Of a stretch of 64,000 nt of DNA, positions 16,934 through 25,677 are shown piece by piece (the stretch's first letter is position 1; each line of letters opens with the position of its first letter). The position numbers and the translations under genes are program-made. The stretch is from Agromyces sp. 3263 (GTDB lineage Bacteria; Actinomycetota; Actinomycetes; Actinomycetales; Microbacteriaceae): assembly GCF_031456545.1 (NCBI RefSeq), contig NZ_JAVDUV010000001.1, positions 1,054,001-1,118,000 on the forward strand, written 5' to 3'. The notes under the pieces were generated by a model. The model saw nothing but the letters and a program-made list of their open reading frames with translations, was not told where the DNA came from and did no database searches.

Positions 16934-18460
16934 TCACGACTGGTGGCCGGACACGAGCGTCCCGTCGACCCTGCGGGGAATGCCGAGCGGGTTGCCGTCG
17001 GCGAGCTCGGCGGGCAGCACCGAAGCCGGTGCATCCTGGTAGGCCACGGGGACGAGGAATCGCCGCACGGCGGTGGCGCCGACCGACGTGTGCACCGACG
17101 CGGTGGTCGCCGGCCATCCGCCGCCGTGGTGCTGCGCCCAGGCGATGGCGACGCCCGTCGGCCACCCGTTGAAGACGAGGCGTCCGGCCTTGGGCGCGAG
17201 TGCCGCGACAAGCTCCGAGATGTCCTCGCCCGGTGCGTGGTGGATCGAGGCGGCGAGGCTTCCGTCGAGCGCGGCGACCGCGGCGTCGAGCTCGGTGCGG
17301 TCCCGGTAGCGGGCGAGCACGGTGAGCGGGCCGAAGCACTCCTGCAGCCAGGCGTGCGGGTCGTCGGCCACGGCGCGCGCTGATGCCGCGACCACGGTGG
17401 CCGGGGCATCCGAAGCCTCGCCGGTGCTGGGGTCGACGGCGCCGCGCCAGACGAGCTCGGCGTCGGGCAGGCCGACGAGACGATCGGCGCCCGCCGCGAA
17501 CGCCGCGCCGATGCCGTCGGTCAGCAGTCGCTGCGCGCCGACGGTGCCGAGCGCGTCGCAGAGCGCGTCCTCGAATCCGGTGCCCTCGGGCACGAACACG
17601 AGGCCGGGCTTGGTGCAGTACTGCCCGCCGTCGCGCGTGAAGGAACCCGCCAGCCCGGCGGCGATGCCATCGACGTCCGTGGCGGCCGCCGCCTCGGTGA
17701 CGACCACGGGGTTCAGCGACCCGAGCTCCCCGTAGAAGGGGATCGGCGCGGGTCGCGCCGACGCGAGGTCGAAGAGCGCCCGGCCGCCGCCGGTCGACCC
17801 GGTGAAGCCGACTGCCGAGACAAGCGGATGCCCCACCAGCGCGACGCCGGACTCCACACCCTCGACGAGCCCGAGCGCGTCGGACGGCGCCCCGGCGCCC
17901 TGGAGCGCCTCGCGTGCGAGCTCCACGACCCGGCGTGAGAGCCGCGGATGCCCGGGATGGGCCTTCACGACGACCGGGCAGCCTGCGGCGAGCGCCGACG
18001 CCGTGTCGTTGCCGAGCACCGAGAACGCGAACGGGAAGTTCGATGCCGCGAAGACGGCGACCGGGCCGATGGGCCGCAGCATGCGCCGCAGGTCGGGCCT
18101 CGGCGGCACGAGCGACGCGTCGGGCGCGTCGAGCGTCGCCTCGAGGTAGGAGCCCTCGTCGATCACGTCCGCGAAGAACCGGAGCTGCGTGGCGGTGCGC
18201 ACGACCTCGCCGCGAAGGCGCGCCTCGGAGAGGTGGGTCTCCTCGCGGGCGAGCGCGACGAGCTCGTCGCGGTGGAGCTCGAGCCCTGCGGCGAGCGCCC
18301 GGAGCCACGCGGCCCGGTCGGCGCGGCTCGACTGGCCGACCCCCGTGCCGGCGGCGGCCCGTACGGCGGCGTCGACCTCGACGTCGACCTGGCCCCCGGC
18401 CCCGGCATCGTCGGCGAGGTGGGTGGATTCGTCGACTGCGACGACGTGGCGACCGCTCAT
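16934..18460 (-). CDS. NAD(P)-dependent aldehyde dehydrogenase (ketoglutarate/glutarate semialdehyde type)
   Basis: A 508-residue aldehyde dehydrogenase of the 2,5-dioxovalerate dehydrogenase-like branch, which oxidises an aldehyde to its acid. Seen are FAASNFPFAFSVLGNDTASA, the GFTGSTGGGRALF nucleotide region, the glutamate in PFYGELGSLNPVVV, and the catalytic Cys282 in GGQYCTKPGLVF. Its ATG overlaps the stop of the glutaryl-CoA dehydrogenase gene by one base, so it is the third gene of the operon. With a CoA-transferase and glutaryl-CoA dehydrogenase upstream, glutarate semialdehyde is a natural substrate, but that is inference. Confidence 0.88.
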   Translation of the reverse strand: MSGRHVVAVDESTHLADDAGAGGQVDVEVDAAVRAAAGTGVGQSSRADRAAWLRALAAGLELHRDELVALAREETHLSEARLRGEVVRTATQLRFFADVIDEGSYLEATLDAPDASLVPPRPDLRRMLRPIGPVAVFAASNFPFAFSVLGNDTASALAAGCPVVVKAHPGHPRLSRRVVELAREALQGAGAPSDALGLVEGVESGVALVGHPLVSAVGFTGSTGGGRALFDLASARPAPIPFYGELGSLNPVVVTEAAAATDVDGIAAGLAGSFTRDGGQYCTKPGLVFVPEGTGFEDALCDALGTVGAQRLLTDGIGAAFAAGADRLVGLPDAELVWRGAVDPSTGEASDAPATVVAASARAVADDPHAWLQECFGPLTVLARYRDRTELDAAVAALDGSLAASIHHAPGEDISELVAALAPKAGRLVFNGWPTGVAIAWAQHHGGGWPATTASVHTSVGATAVRRFLVPVAYQDAPASVLPAELADGNPLGIPRRVDGTLVSGHQS

Positions 18461-19656
18461 CAGAACGCCGCCAGGCCGGTCAGGGCGCGACCCAGGATGA
18501 GCTGGTGGATCTCGTCGGTGCCCTCGTAGGTGCGCACCGATTCGAGGTTCGCGGCGTGCCGCATCACGGGGAAGGCGCTGGTGATGCCGTCGCCGCCGAG
18601 GATCGTGCGCGCCTGGTGCGCGATCTCGAGCGCCTCGCGCACGCTGTTGAGCTTGCCGGCCGAGACCTGGGCGGGCGTCAGCACTCCCCGCTCCTTGAGG
18701 CGGCCGAGGTGCAGGGCGAGCAGGATGCCCTTCTCGAGCTCGAGCATCATGTCGGCGAGCTTCGCCTGCGTGAGCTGGTTCGCGCCGATCGGCTTGCCGA
18801 ACACCTCCCGTTCGGTCGACCGAGCGAGGGCGGCCTCGAAGCACGAGCGAGCGGCACCCATGGCGCCCCACACGATGCCGTAGCGGGCCTCGTTCAGGCA
18901 GCCGAAGGGGCCCGAGAGTCCGGATGCCCCGGGCAGGATCGCATCCGCCGGCAGGCGCACCGCGTCGAGGTCGATATCGCACTGCACCGAGGCGCGCATC
19001 GAGAGCTTGCCGTCGATGGGCGTCGCCGTGAACCCGGCGGCCGACGTGGGCACGAGGAATCCGCGCACCGCGCTGCCACCCTGCCCGAACCCACCCGATG
19101 GGTCGTCCACGCGCGCCCACACGACGGCCACGTCGGCGAGGGAGGCGAGGCCGATCCAGCGCTTCGCGCCGTCGAGCACCCACTCGTCGCCGTCGCGCCG
19201 TGCGGTGGTGGTCATCGCCGCCGGGTCGGAACCGCCCTGGGGCTCGGTGAGGGCGAAGCACCCGATGAGGTCGCCCTTCGCCATGCCCGGCAGCCACCGC
19301 TGCTTCTGCTCCTCGGAGCCGTACTTGTGGATGGCGCTCATCGCGAGCGAGCCCTGCACCGACACGAACGTGCGCCAGCCGGAGTCGGCGGCCTCGAGCT
19401 CGAGGCACACGAGGCCGTAGCTCACGGCGCCGGCCCCGGCGCATCCGTACCCCTGCAGGTGCATGCCGAGGAAGCCCTGCTCGCCGAGCTCGCGGACGAG
19501 CTCGGAGCGGAAGTGCCGCTGCTCGAAGTCCTCCTCGATGATCGGCAGGATCCGCTCCTGCGCGAAGGCGCGGGCGCGCTGCTGCCACTCGCGCTCCTCA
19601 TCGGAGAGCAGGGCGTCGAGGTCGAAGACCTGGTCGAGGCGGGGGGCCGTGGTCAT
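18460..19656 (-). CDS. gcdH: Acyl-CoA dehydrogenase, glutaryl-CoA dehydrogenase type
   Basis: A 398-residue flavoenzyme that would convert glutaryl-CoA to crotonyl-CoA and CO2. The C-terminal signature RTYEGTDEIHQLILGRALTG with catalytic base Glu378 is that of glutaryl-CoA dehydrogenase, as are FGCLNEARYGIVWGAMGAA and CFALTEPQGGSDPAAM. It overlaps the CaiB-type gene upstream by 4 bp and the aldehyde dehydrogenase downstream by 1 bp, so all three are tightly coupled. Other short-chain dicarboxylyl-CoA substrates cannot be excluded. Confidence 0.9.
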   Translation of the reverse strand: MTTAPRLDQVFDLDALLSDEEREWQQRARAFAQERILPIIEEDFEQRHFRSELVRELGEQGFLGMHLQGYGCAGAGAVSYGLVCLELEAADSGWRTFVSVQGSLAMSAIHKYGSEEQKQRWLPGMAKGDLIGCFALTEPQGGSDPAAMTTTARRDGDEWVLDGAKRWIGLASLADVAVVWARVDDPSGGFGQGGSAVRGFLVPTSAAGFTATPIDGKLSMRASVQCDIDLDAVRLPADAILPGASGLSGPFGCLNEARYGIVWGAMGAARSCFEAALARSTEREVFGKPIGANQLTQAKLADMMLELEKGILLALHLGRLKERGVLTPAQVSAGKLNSVREALEIAHQARTILGGDGITSAFPVMRHAANLESVRTYEGTDEIHQLILGRALTGLAAF

Positions 19657-20834
19657 GCGCGGGGTCCTTTCTCAGGGGCGTCGCGGAGGTCGCGGGGAAG
19701 CCAGTCGGCGCCGGCGTGCTCGTCGAGCCGCGGTGGCGGGGTGCGGTAGGCCGGCGGGGCGGACGAGAGCCTGATCGGGTCGGCGATCGTGCGGCTTCCG
19801 CCGAGTTCGACCACGGGCTCGAGCCCCAGGCCATCGGCGAAGGCGATCGCCTCCGCCACGTCGTTCACCAGCCCGGCGGGCACGCCCGCGTCGCCCAGTG
19901 CCGCGACCCAGTGCCCGGCTCGGCGGCCGGCCAGGGCCGCCTCGAGTTCGGCGCGCAGCAGATCGCGGTGCTGGACGCGCGCCTCGTTCGTCGAGTAGCG
20001 CGGGTCGTCGGCGAGGGCCGGGATGCCGAGTGCCCAGGTGAGTGCGCGGAACTGCCGATCGTTGCCCACGGCGATGACGAGGTCGCGGTCGGCCGCGGGG
20101 AACACCGCGTACGGCGCGATGCTCGGGTGCTGGTTGCCGAGCCGCCGCGGCGCGTGGCCGGTGGCGAGCGTCGAGGCCGCCTGGTTGGTGAGCGCCGAGA
20201 GCAGGCTCTGCAGGAGGTTGGCCTCGACGCGCTGGCCGAGTCCCGCGCGGTCGCGCTCGCGGAGGGCGAGCAGGATGCCCGCGACCGCGTTCTGCCCGCA
20301 GAGCACGTCGACGAGGGCGACGCCGGCCTTGGCCGGCTCACCCTCGGGCTCGCCCGTGATCGACATGAGGCCGCCCACCGCCTGCACCAGCAGGTCGTAC
20401 CCCGCCAGCCCGGCCCCCGCCCCGGCGCCGAAGCCCGTGATCGAGCAGTACACGACGCCGGGGTTCGCGGCGCGCACGTCCTCGTACGACAGGCCGAACC
20501 GGTCCATCACGCCGGGGCGGAAGTTCTCGATGACGACATCGGCGGATGCCGCAAGCCGGCGTGCCTCCGCGAGATCGCGGTCGTTCGTGAGGTCGAGCAC
20601 CACCGACCGCTTGTTGCGGTTCACGCTGCCGAAGTAGGTGGCCTCCCCCGCGGCGTCGACCGGAGGCTTCCAGTGCCGGGTGTCGTCGCCGGCGGGCGGC
20701 TCGACCTTGATGACGTCGGCGCCGAAGTCCGCCAGCATCATGGTGGCGTAGGGGCCGGCGAGCACTCGCGAGAAGTCGGCGACCCGGATGCCGGCGAGCG
20801 CGCCGAGTGGCATCGCCGGGTCTGGCTCGTGCAT
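19653..20834 (-). CDS. CaiB/BaiF family CoA-transferase
   Basis: A 393-residue class III CoA-transferase moving CoA between carboxylic acids. The N-terminal RVADFSRVLAGPYATMMLADFGADVIKVEPP and the region GYDLLVQAVGGLMS, whose Asp carries the acyl intermediate, identify the family. As first gene of an operon with glutaryl-CoA dehydrogenase, it may activate glutarate with succinyl-CoA (like human SUGCT). The promoter region lies opposite the GntR gene at 20950, which could control it. Confidence 0.9.
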   Translation of the reverse strand: MHEPDPAMPLGALAGIRVADFSRVLAGPYATMMLADFGADVIKVEPPAGDDTRHWKPPVDAAGEATYFGSVNRNKRSVVLDLTNDRDLAEARRLAASADVVIENFRPGVMDRFGLSYEDVRAANPGVVYCSITGFGAGAGAGLAGYDLLVQAVGGLMSITGEPEGEPAKAGVALVDVLCGQNAVAGILLALRERDRAGLGQRVEANLLQSLLSALTNQAASTLATGHAPRRLGNQHPSIAPYAVFPAADRDLVIAVGNDRQFRALTWALGIPALADDPRYSTNEARVQHRDLLRAELEAALAGRRAGHWVAALGDAGVPAGLVNDVAEAIAFADGLGLEPVVELGGSRTIADPIRLSSAPPAYRTPPPRLDEHAGADWLPRDLRDAPEKGPRA

Positions 20835-20885
20835 CGTTCATCCGCCTTCGCATGACGCGGCCGTCGACGGCCGCACGGATTCATC

Positions 20886-20942
20886 CTATATCGAATCTTT
20901 TTGGTCGGCCGAGCGGCCCCGAGCGCACCCGTCGGCTAGCGT
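20886..20942 (+). promoter_or_regulatory. Divergent control region: CTATATC element and leaderless -10 TAGCGT
   Basis: The AT-rich CTATATCGAATCTTTTT (20886-20902) stands out from GC-rich surroundings and shares CTATATC with elements at 22441 and 23982. TAGCGT (20937-20942) fits a -10 and ends 7 nt before the GntR start at 20950, so that message is probably leaderless. Confidence 0.5.
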
Positions 20943-20949
20943 GGGTCCC

Positions 20950-21720
20950 ATGGAGACGAGGGTGGGGCCGGGCGCGCGTGAAGCGGTGTTCGCCCAGCTC
21001 GCCGACACCGGACGTGCCGAGCAGGTCGCCCAGCGCCTCACGGACGGCATCGTCCTCGGCGTGCTCGATCCCGGCGAACGCCTGCCGAGCGAACCCGAGC
21101 TCGCCCGCCGCTTCGGCGTCGCGCTCATCACCGTGCGCGAGGGCCTCGGCATCCTCCGCGACGCCGGCCTCGTGGAGACCCGCCGAGGCCGCGAGGGCGG
21201 AAGCTTCGTGGTGCACGACGACGTCGGGCACCCCGCGCTCCTCTCCGCCCGCCTGCGCAGCCTCGCACAGGTCGAGCTCAGCGACATGGCCGTCTATTTC
21301 GGCGCGATCCTCGCGGGTGCGGCCGAGCGCGCGGCGCAACGGGCGTCGGCGCAGGATGCCGCGAACCTCGCCGGGTGGCTTCGCGGCGCCGACTTCTCCA
21401 CCGCCGCCGGCGCCCGCACCAATCAGGGCGGCTTCCTGCTGGAACTCGCCGTGCTGAGCCAGTCGGCGCGACTGGTCAGGGAGCAGATCCGGCTCCAGGC
21501 GGAGTTCGGGCCGCTGCTGCTGTTCGGCCTCGTCGATCCGGGCGCCCGGTCGCAGGCGGTCGAGTTCGACGAGCGGATCGTGCGTGCGGTGCGTCGGCAG
21601 AGTGCCGACCGGGCACGGGCCGCGGCCGGCGAGCTCGTCGACATGCTCGCCCTTCGGCTGCTCGGCGCCAAGGCTCGCGTCGAGCGAGGGGGTGACCTCG
21701 ATGACCCGCACGCCGACTGA
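20950..21720 (+). CDS. GntR-family (FadR-type) transcriptional regulator
   Basis: A 256-residue repressor. The N-terminal winged helix covers ~10-85 (RLTDGIVLGVLDPGERLPSE, ELARRFGVALITVREGLGIL, GLVETRRGREGGSFV), followed by an all-helical FCD-like effector domain. It overlaps the Cache-domain gene by 20 bp, so the two proteins are made together. The genes downstream (aldehyde dehydrogenase, APC permease) and the divergent glutarate operon are its possible targets; shared AT-rich elements at 20886, 22441 and 23982 support this. Confidence 0.9.
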   Translation: METRVGPGAREAVFAQLADTGRAEQVAQRLTDGIVLGVLDPGERLPSEPELARRFGVALITVREGLGILRDAGLVETRRGREGGSFVVHDDVGHPALLSARLRSLAQVELSDMAVYFGAILAGAAERAAQRASAQDAANLAGWLRGADFSTAAGARTNQGGFLLELAVLSQSARLVREQIRLQAEFGPLLLFGLVDPGARSQAVEFDERIVRAVRRQSADRARAAAGELVDMLALRLLGAKARVERGGDLDDPHAD

Positions 21721-22438
21721 GGTCGCGCATGCCGTCGCGGAGGTCTTCCGCGGCGTGTTCGACCAGCTCGCCGAGTGGCGTGAGCCCATCCGCGCCCTGC
21801 TCGGCGCCGGCGGGGAGGTGCGGGCGCAGACCCTCGACACCGTGGTCGCCGATCTCGTCATCCCGAGGCTCGAGGAGGCCGACCCGATGCTCGTCGGGGC
21901 GGGCTTCATCGCCGACGGCGAGGTCGTACGCGGCCGGGGCGTGCACTTCGCCTGGTGGCTCGGTCCCCTCGACGACAACCCCGTGCTCGGCTCGACCACC
22001 GAGCCGACCCGGCTCGACCTGTCGACCCGGGGCTACACCGAGTACCTCCGCGACTTCCGCGCCCTCGAGTGGTACCGCATCCCCGCCACCACCCGGCACG
22101 CCCACGTCACCGGCCCGTACGTCGACCACCTGTGCACGTGCGATTACATCCTCACCCTCACGATGCCCGTGCACGATCGCGACGAGGAGCGGATGGTCGG
22201 CGTCATCGGCGCCGACGTCGCCGTGCGCCGCCTCGAGCACGCCCTCCTCGCCGCATTCCTCGAGGTCGACGCGCCGCTCGCCCTCGTCAACCAGGACGGG
22301 CGCGTGGTGCTCTCGACCGACCCGGGACTCCAGGTCGGGCAGCTCGTCGAGGCCGGCTCGAGCTCGGTCGACGTTGAGGGCACGCCCTTCGTCGTGCGGG
22401 TGGGGTCCGTCGCCTCCGGGTCGTCATCAAAGATTTAG
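21701..22438 (+). CDS. Soluble Cache (PDC-type) sensor-domain protein coupled to GntR regulator
   Basis: A 245-residue protein with a PDC/Cache core: LVGAGFIADGEVVRGRG, YTEYLRDFRALEWYRIP, VTGPYVDHLCTCDYILT, MPVHDRDEERMVGVIGADV, and a partial second subdomain. Cache domains usually sit outside the membrane between two helices of receptors; here there is no signal peptide, no membrane helix and no output domain. Its start lies within the last 20 bp of the GntR gene. It may bind a small amine or carboxylate and act with the GntR protein. The last codons overlap an inverted repeat (22427-22452) in the next promoter. Confidence 0.78.
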   Translation: MTRTPTEVAHAVAEVFRGVFDQLAEWREPIRALLGAGGEVRAQTLDTVVADLVIPRLEEADPMLVGAGFIADGEVVRGRGVHFAWWLGPLDDNPVLGSTTEPTRLDLSTRGYTEYLRDFRALEWYRIPATTRHAHVTGPYVDHLCTCDYILTLTMPVHDRDEERMVGVIGADVAVRRLEHALLAAFLEVDAPLALVNQDGRVVLSTDPGLQVGQLVEAGSSSVDVEGTPFVVRVGSVASGSSSKI

Positions 22439-22452
22439 TGTTATATCTTTGA
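22427..22452 (+). promoter_or_regulatory. Inverted repeat and extended -10 upstream of aldehyde dehydrogenase
   Basis: TCAAAGAT-N10-ATCTTTGA is a perfect 8-bp inverted repeat. The right part reads GTGTTATATCTTTGA, which also contains an extended -10 (TG-N-TATATC, 22439-22447). A regulator bound to the repeat would cover the promoter. A very similar sequence occurs at 23979-23993 before the APC permease gene. Confidence 0.6.
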
Positions 22453-22521
22453 CGGACGAGCGACTGCACCGGGGCAGACGGGCTCTGGCGCGTGTGCACC
22501 CCTGAGAAGGAGAGAACTCCC

Positions 22522-23886
22522 ATGAGCTATGCCGTGACCAACCCCGCCACCGGCGAGACGGTCAAGACGTACCCGACCATCAGCGACGCCGACCTCGACG
22601 CCGCCATCGCCGCCGCCGACGAGGCGCACCGCACGTGGTCGCGATCGACCAGCGTCGAGGAGCGAGCCGCGCTCGTCCGCAGGGTCGGCGAGCTGCACGT
22701 CGAGCGCCGTCAGGACCTCGCCGAGATCATCGTGCGCGAGATGGGCAAGCCGATCGAGCAGGCCCTCGCCGAGGTCGACTTCGCCGGGGCGATCTACGAG
22801 TACTACGCCGACCACTCCGCCGAGTTCCTCAAGGACGAGCCGGTGCAGCTGCTGGCCGGCGAGGGCTCCGCGATCATCCGTCGCTCCTCGCTCGGCGTGC
22901 TGCTCGGCATCATGCCGTGGAACTTCCCGTACTACCAGGTGGCCCGGTTCGCCGGTCCGAACCTCATCATCGGCAACACGATCCTGCTCAAGCACGCCGA
23001 GCAGTGCCCCGAGTCGGCTGCGGCGATCGAGCAGATCCACCACGACGCCGGATTCCCCGCCGGCGCCTATGTCAACGTGTACGCGTCGCACGACCAGATC
23101 GAGCGCGTCATCGCCGATCCCCGGGTGCAGGGCGTCTCGCTCACGGGCTCGGAGCGCGCGGGCGCCGCGGTCGCGGAGATCGCCGGTCGCAACCTGAAGA
23201 AGGTCGTGCTCGAGCTCGGCGGCTCCGACCCCTTCATCCTGCTCTCCACCGACGACCTCGATGAGACCGTCCAGAACGCGGTCGACGCCCGCCTCGACAA
23301 CAACGGCCAGTCCTGCAACGCGGCCAAGCGCTTCATCGTCGCCGACGAGCTCTACGAGCCGTTCCTCGAGAAGTTCACGGCCAAGCTGGCCGAGGTCGAG
23401 ACCGGCGACCCGACGTCGTCCGAGACCGCGCTCGGCCCGCTCTCCTCGCTGAAGGCGGCGGAAGGCCTCGACGAGCAGGTGCGACGTGCGGTCGAGCACG
23501 GCGCCACGCTCGTGCACGGCGGCACCCGCGAGGGCGCCTACTTCCAGACGACGGTGCTGACGGATGTCTCGCCCGACAACCCGGCGTCGAAGGAGGAGTT
23601 CTTCGGGCCGGTCGCGCAGGTGTATCGCGCGAAGGACGAGTCCGAAGCGATCCGCCTCGCCAACGACATCCCGTTCGGGCTCGGCTCCTACGTCTACACG
23701 ACGGACCAGGAGCAGGCCCTGCGGGTCGCCGACGGCATCGAGGCGGGCATGGTCTTCGTGAACGTCGTCCTCGCCGACGGCGCCGAGCTGCCGTTCGGGG
23801 GCATCAAGCGCTCGGGCACCGGCCGCGAGATGGGCCGCCTGGGCGCCGACGAGTTCGTGAACAAGAAGATGATCCGCATCGGCTGA
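22522..23886 (+). CDS. NAD(P)-dependent aldehyde dehydrogenase (succinate-semialdehyde dehydrogenase type)
   Basis: A 454-residue enzyme of the short GabD/Sad-like branch, oxidising succinate semialdehyde or a related amino-aldehyde. It has MPWNFPYYQVARFAGPNLI, SLTGSERAGAAVA, LELGGSDPFIL with the general-base Glu, and catalytic Cys265 in NNGQSCNAAKRF. A strong AAGGAGAG precedes the ATG. It has its own AT-rich promoter and a terminator after it, and lies between the GntR/Cache pair and an APC permease. 4-Aminobutanal or glutarate semialdehyde are also possible substrates. Confidence 0.9.
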   Translation: MSYAVTNPATGETVKTYPTISDADLDAAIAAADEAHRTWSRSTSVEERAALVRRVGELHVERRQDLAEIIVREMGKPIEQALAEVDFAGAIYEYYADHSAEFLKDEPVQLLAGEGSAIIRRSSLGVLLGIMPWNFPYYQVARFAGPNLIIGNTILLKHAEQCPESAAAIEQIHHDAGFPAGAYVNVYASHDQIERVIADPRVQGVSLTGSERAGAAVAEIAGRNLKKVVLELGGSDPFILLSTDDLDETVQNAVDARLDNNGQSCNAAKRFIVADELYEPFLEKFTAKLAEVETGDPTSSETALGPLSSLKAAEGLDEQVRRAVEHGATLVHGGTREGAYFQTTVLTDVSPDNPASKEEFFGPVAQVYRAKDESEAIRLANDIPFGLGSYVYTTDQEQALRVADGIEAGMVFVNVVLADGAELPFGGIKRSGTGREMGRLGADEFVNKKMIRIG

Positions 23887-23908
23887 CGCCGAACGCGCAC
23901 CGCGACAT

Positions 23909-23939
23909 CGAGCCCCCGGCCGTATCGGCCGGGGGCTCG
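23909..23939 (+). terminator. Strong rho-independent-type hairpin
   Basis: CGAGCCCCCGGCCG and its exact complement form a 14-bp stem around a TAT loop, 22 bp after the aldehyde dehydrogenase stop. There is no long T-run, as is common in actinobacteria. Confidence 0.8.
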
Positions 23940-23978
23940 ACCGTTGCCTCGCATTCACCGCCGCAAGAAATACATCTG

Positions 23979-23993
23979 GTGCTATAGCTTTAG
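23979..23993 (+). promoter_or_regulatory. GTG-CTATAGCTTTAG element before the APC permease
   Basis: GTGCTATAGCTTTAG matches the element at 22438-22452 at 12 of 15 positions and contains TG-N-TATA, an extended -10. It lies about 80 bp before the permease start. It is either a shared promoter type or an operator of the GntR regulator, or both. Confidence 0.5.
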
Positions 23994-24073
23994 AGCCGAA
24001 GGTATGGCAAGCTGGCGCTCGGCGTCCGGGGGTGGACGGACGCGATCAACGACGATCAGACGAAAGGCCCATG

Positions 24074-25597
24074 ATGTCCGAACCCGCCAAGCCCGCCGAC
24101 CTCGGCGACGGCGAGCACCTCAGCGTCCTCGGCTACGAGGACACCTTCCACCGGTCGATGAGCCTTTGGGCCAACTTCGCCCTCGGCTTCACCTACCTCT
24201 CGCCGCTCGTCGGCGTGTACTCGCTCTTCGCGCTCGCGCTCACGGTCGGCGGCCCGCCGTCGATCTGGTGGATCGTCATCGTGGGCGCGGGCCAGCTGCT
24301 CGTCTCGCTCGTGTTCGGCGAGGTGGTCTCCCAGTACCCGATCCACGGCGGCATCTACCCGTGGGCGCGTCGCCTCTGGGGCCGGCGGTACGCGTGGATG
24401 GCAGCCTGGGTCTACATCTGGGCCATGATCGTCACGATCACCGCCGTCGCGGAGTACGGCTCGGGCTTCGCGGCCAGCCTCTTCGGCGTCGACCACACCG
24501 CCGACACGACGCTCTGGCTCACGCTCGGGCTCCTGGTCATCGCCCTCGGCATCAACCTGACCGGCACGAAGTGGCTCGGCCGCGTCGCCCGCATCGGACT
24601 GGCCGCCGAGCTCATCGGCGTGATCGGTCTCGGTCTCTACCTGCTGATCTTCCAGCGCAAGCAGGACTTCGGCATCTTCTTCGACAGCATGGGCGTGCAG
24701 GGCGACGGGAGCTACCTCACCGCCTTCATGGGTGCGGCGCTGGCCGGCCTCTTCCTGTTCTACGGCTTCGAGGCCTGCGGCGACGTCGCCGAAGAGGTCG
24801 AGAACCCCGCCAGGCGTATCCCGAAGGCGATGATCCTCACGATCCTCGTCGGCGGCGTCTCGGCCCTGTTCTCGTTCGGCGGCTACGTGCTCGCGGCCCC
24901 CGACCTCCAGGCCATCGTCGCCGGCGAGGACGCCGACCCGATCCCGGCGATCCTCGAGTCGACCCTCGGACCGGTCGGCGCGAAGCTGTTCCTTGTCGTG
25001 GCGATCACCGCCTTCCTGTCGTGCGTGCTGAGCCTGCAGGCTGCCGCGAGCCGCCTGCTGTTCTCCTTCGCCCGGGATGGCATGATCCCCGGTCACCGCT
25101 GGCTCTCGAAGGTCTCGGCGACGAGCAAGGTCCCCACGAACGCCCTCATCGTCGCGTGCACGGTCCCCGCGATCATCGCCGTGCTGGTGTGGCTCAACGC
25201 CGACCTGCTCTACCCGGTGACGGCGTTCGCCGTGCTCGGCATCTACGTGGCCTTCCAGATGGTGGTGCTCGCCTCACTGCGTCAGCGCACCAGGGGCTGG
25301 AAGCCGGCCGGCCCCTTCTCGCTCGGCCGCTGGGGCATCGTCGTCAACGTGGCTGCGCTCGTCTACGGCGTGTTCGCCATGGTGCTGCTCGCCATGCCGG
25401 GCACCTCGGGAGAGGTCCTCACCGACTGGGTCGTGCTCATCGGCCTCGGCGTGGTGCTCGTCACCGGGCTGGCGTACCTGCTCCTCGCGCGGCCCGACCG
25501 CCGCTCCGACGCGCCGGCGGGCGACGCCATCGAGGTGGCCGAGCGCCTTCGCGCCCACCGCGGGGCCCGCGCCGAGGACACGATCGTCCTGAGCTGA
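24074..25597 (+). CDS. APC-family amino acid/polyamine permease
   Basis: A 507-residue inner-membrane transporter with about twelve helices. FALGFTYLSPLVGVYSLFA, the glycine-rich YPIHGGIYPWARRLWGRRY, and FLFYGFEACGDVAEEVENPA are typical of the GABA/choline-like APC branch. Of the tandem ATGATG, the second ATG is chosen because AAAGG is then 6 nt away. The C-terminal 40 residues are cytoplasmic and polar. It shares an upstream element with the aldehyde dehydrogenase gene and probably imports the compound that enzyme helps degrade. Confidence 0.88.
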   Translation: MSEPAKPADLGDGEHLSVLGYEDTFHRSMSLWANFALGFTYLSPLVGVYSLFALALTVGGPPSIWWIVIVGAGQLLVSLVFGEVVSQYPIHGGIYPWARRLWGRRYAWMAAWVYIWAMIVTITAVAEYGSGFAASLFGVDHTADTTLWLTLGLLVIALGINLTGTKWLGRVARIGLAAELIGVIGLGLYLLIFQRKQDFGIFFDSMGVQGDGSYLTAFMGAALAGLFLFYGFEACGDVAEEVENPARRIPKAMILTILVGGVSALFSFGGYVLAAPDLQAIVAGEDADPIPAILESTLGPVGAKLFLVVAITAFLSCVLSLQAAASRLLFSFARDGMIPGHRWLSKVSATSKVPTNALIVACTVPAIIAVLVWLNADLLYPVTAFAVLGIYVAFQMVVLASLRQRTRGWKPAGPFSLGRWGIVVNVAALVYGVFAMVLLAMPGTSGEVLTDWVVLIGLGVVLVTGLAYLLLARPDRRSDAPAGDAIEVAERLRAHRGARAEDTIVLS

Positions 25598-25608
25598 TCG
25601 CCCGCGAT

Positions 25609-25644
25609 CGGATGCCCCGTGGCCGTTCGGCCGCGGGGCATCCG
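25609..25644. terminator. 17-bp hairpin built from a GGATGCC/GGCATCC pair
   Basis: CGGATGCCCCGTGGCCG pairs along its whole length with CGGCCGCGGGGCATCCG (one T-G wobble) with a 2-nt loop. It lies 11 bp after the permease stop and before the convergent DUF1801 gene, so it can serve both. Confidence 0.8.
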
Positions 25645-25677
25645 TCGTTCCGGTCCCTCAGCTCGGCTCCGGGCTGC

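Noticed and set aside
16914..18308. Frames alternative to the aldehyde dehydrogenase, rich in Arg and Gly
   Set aside because: They are shifted frames of the real gene; the catalytic Cys motif lies in the frame 16934-18460.
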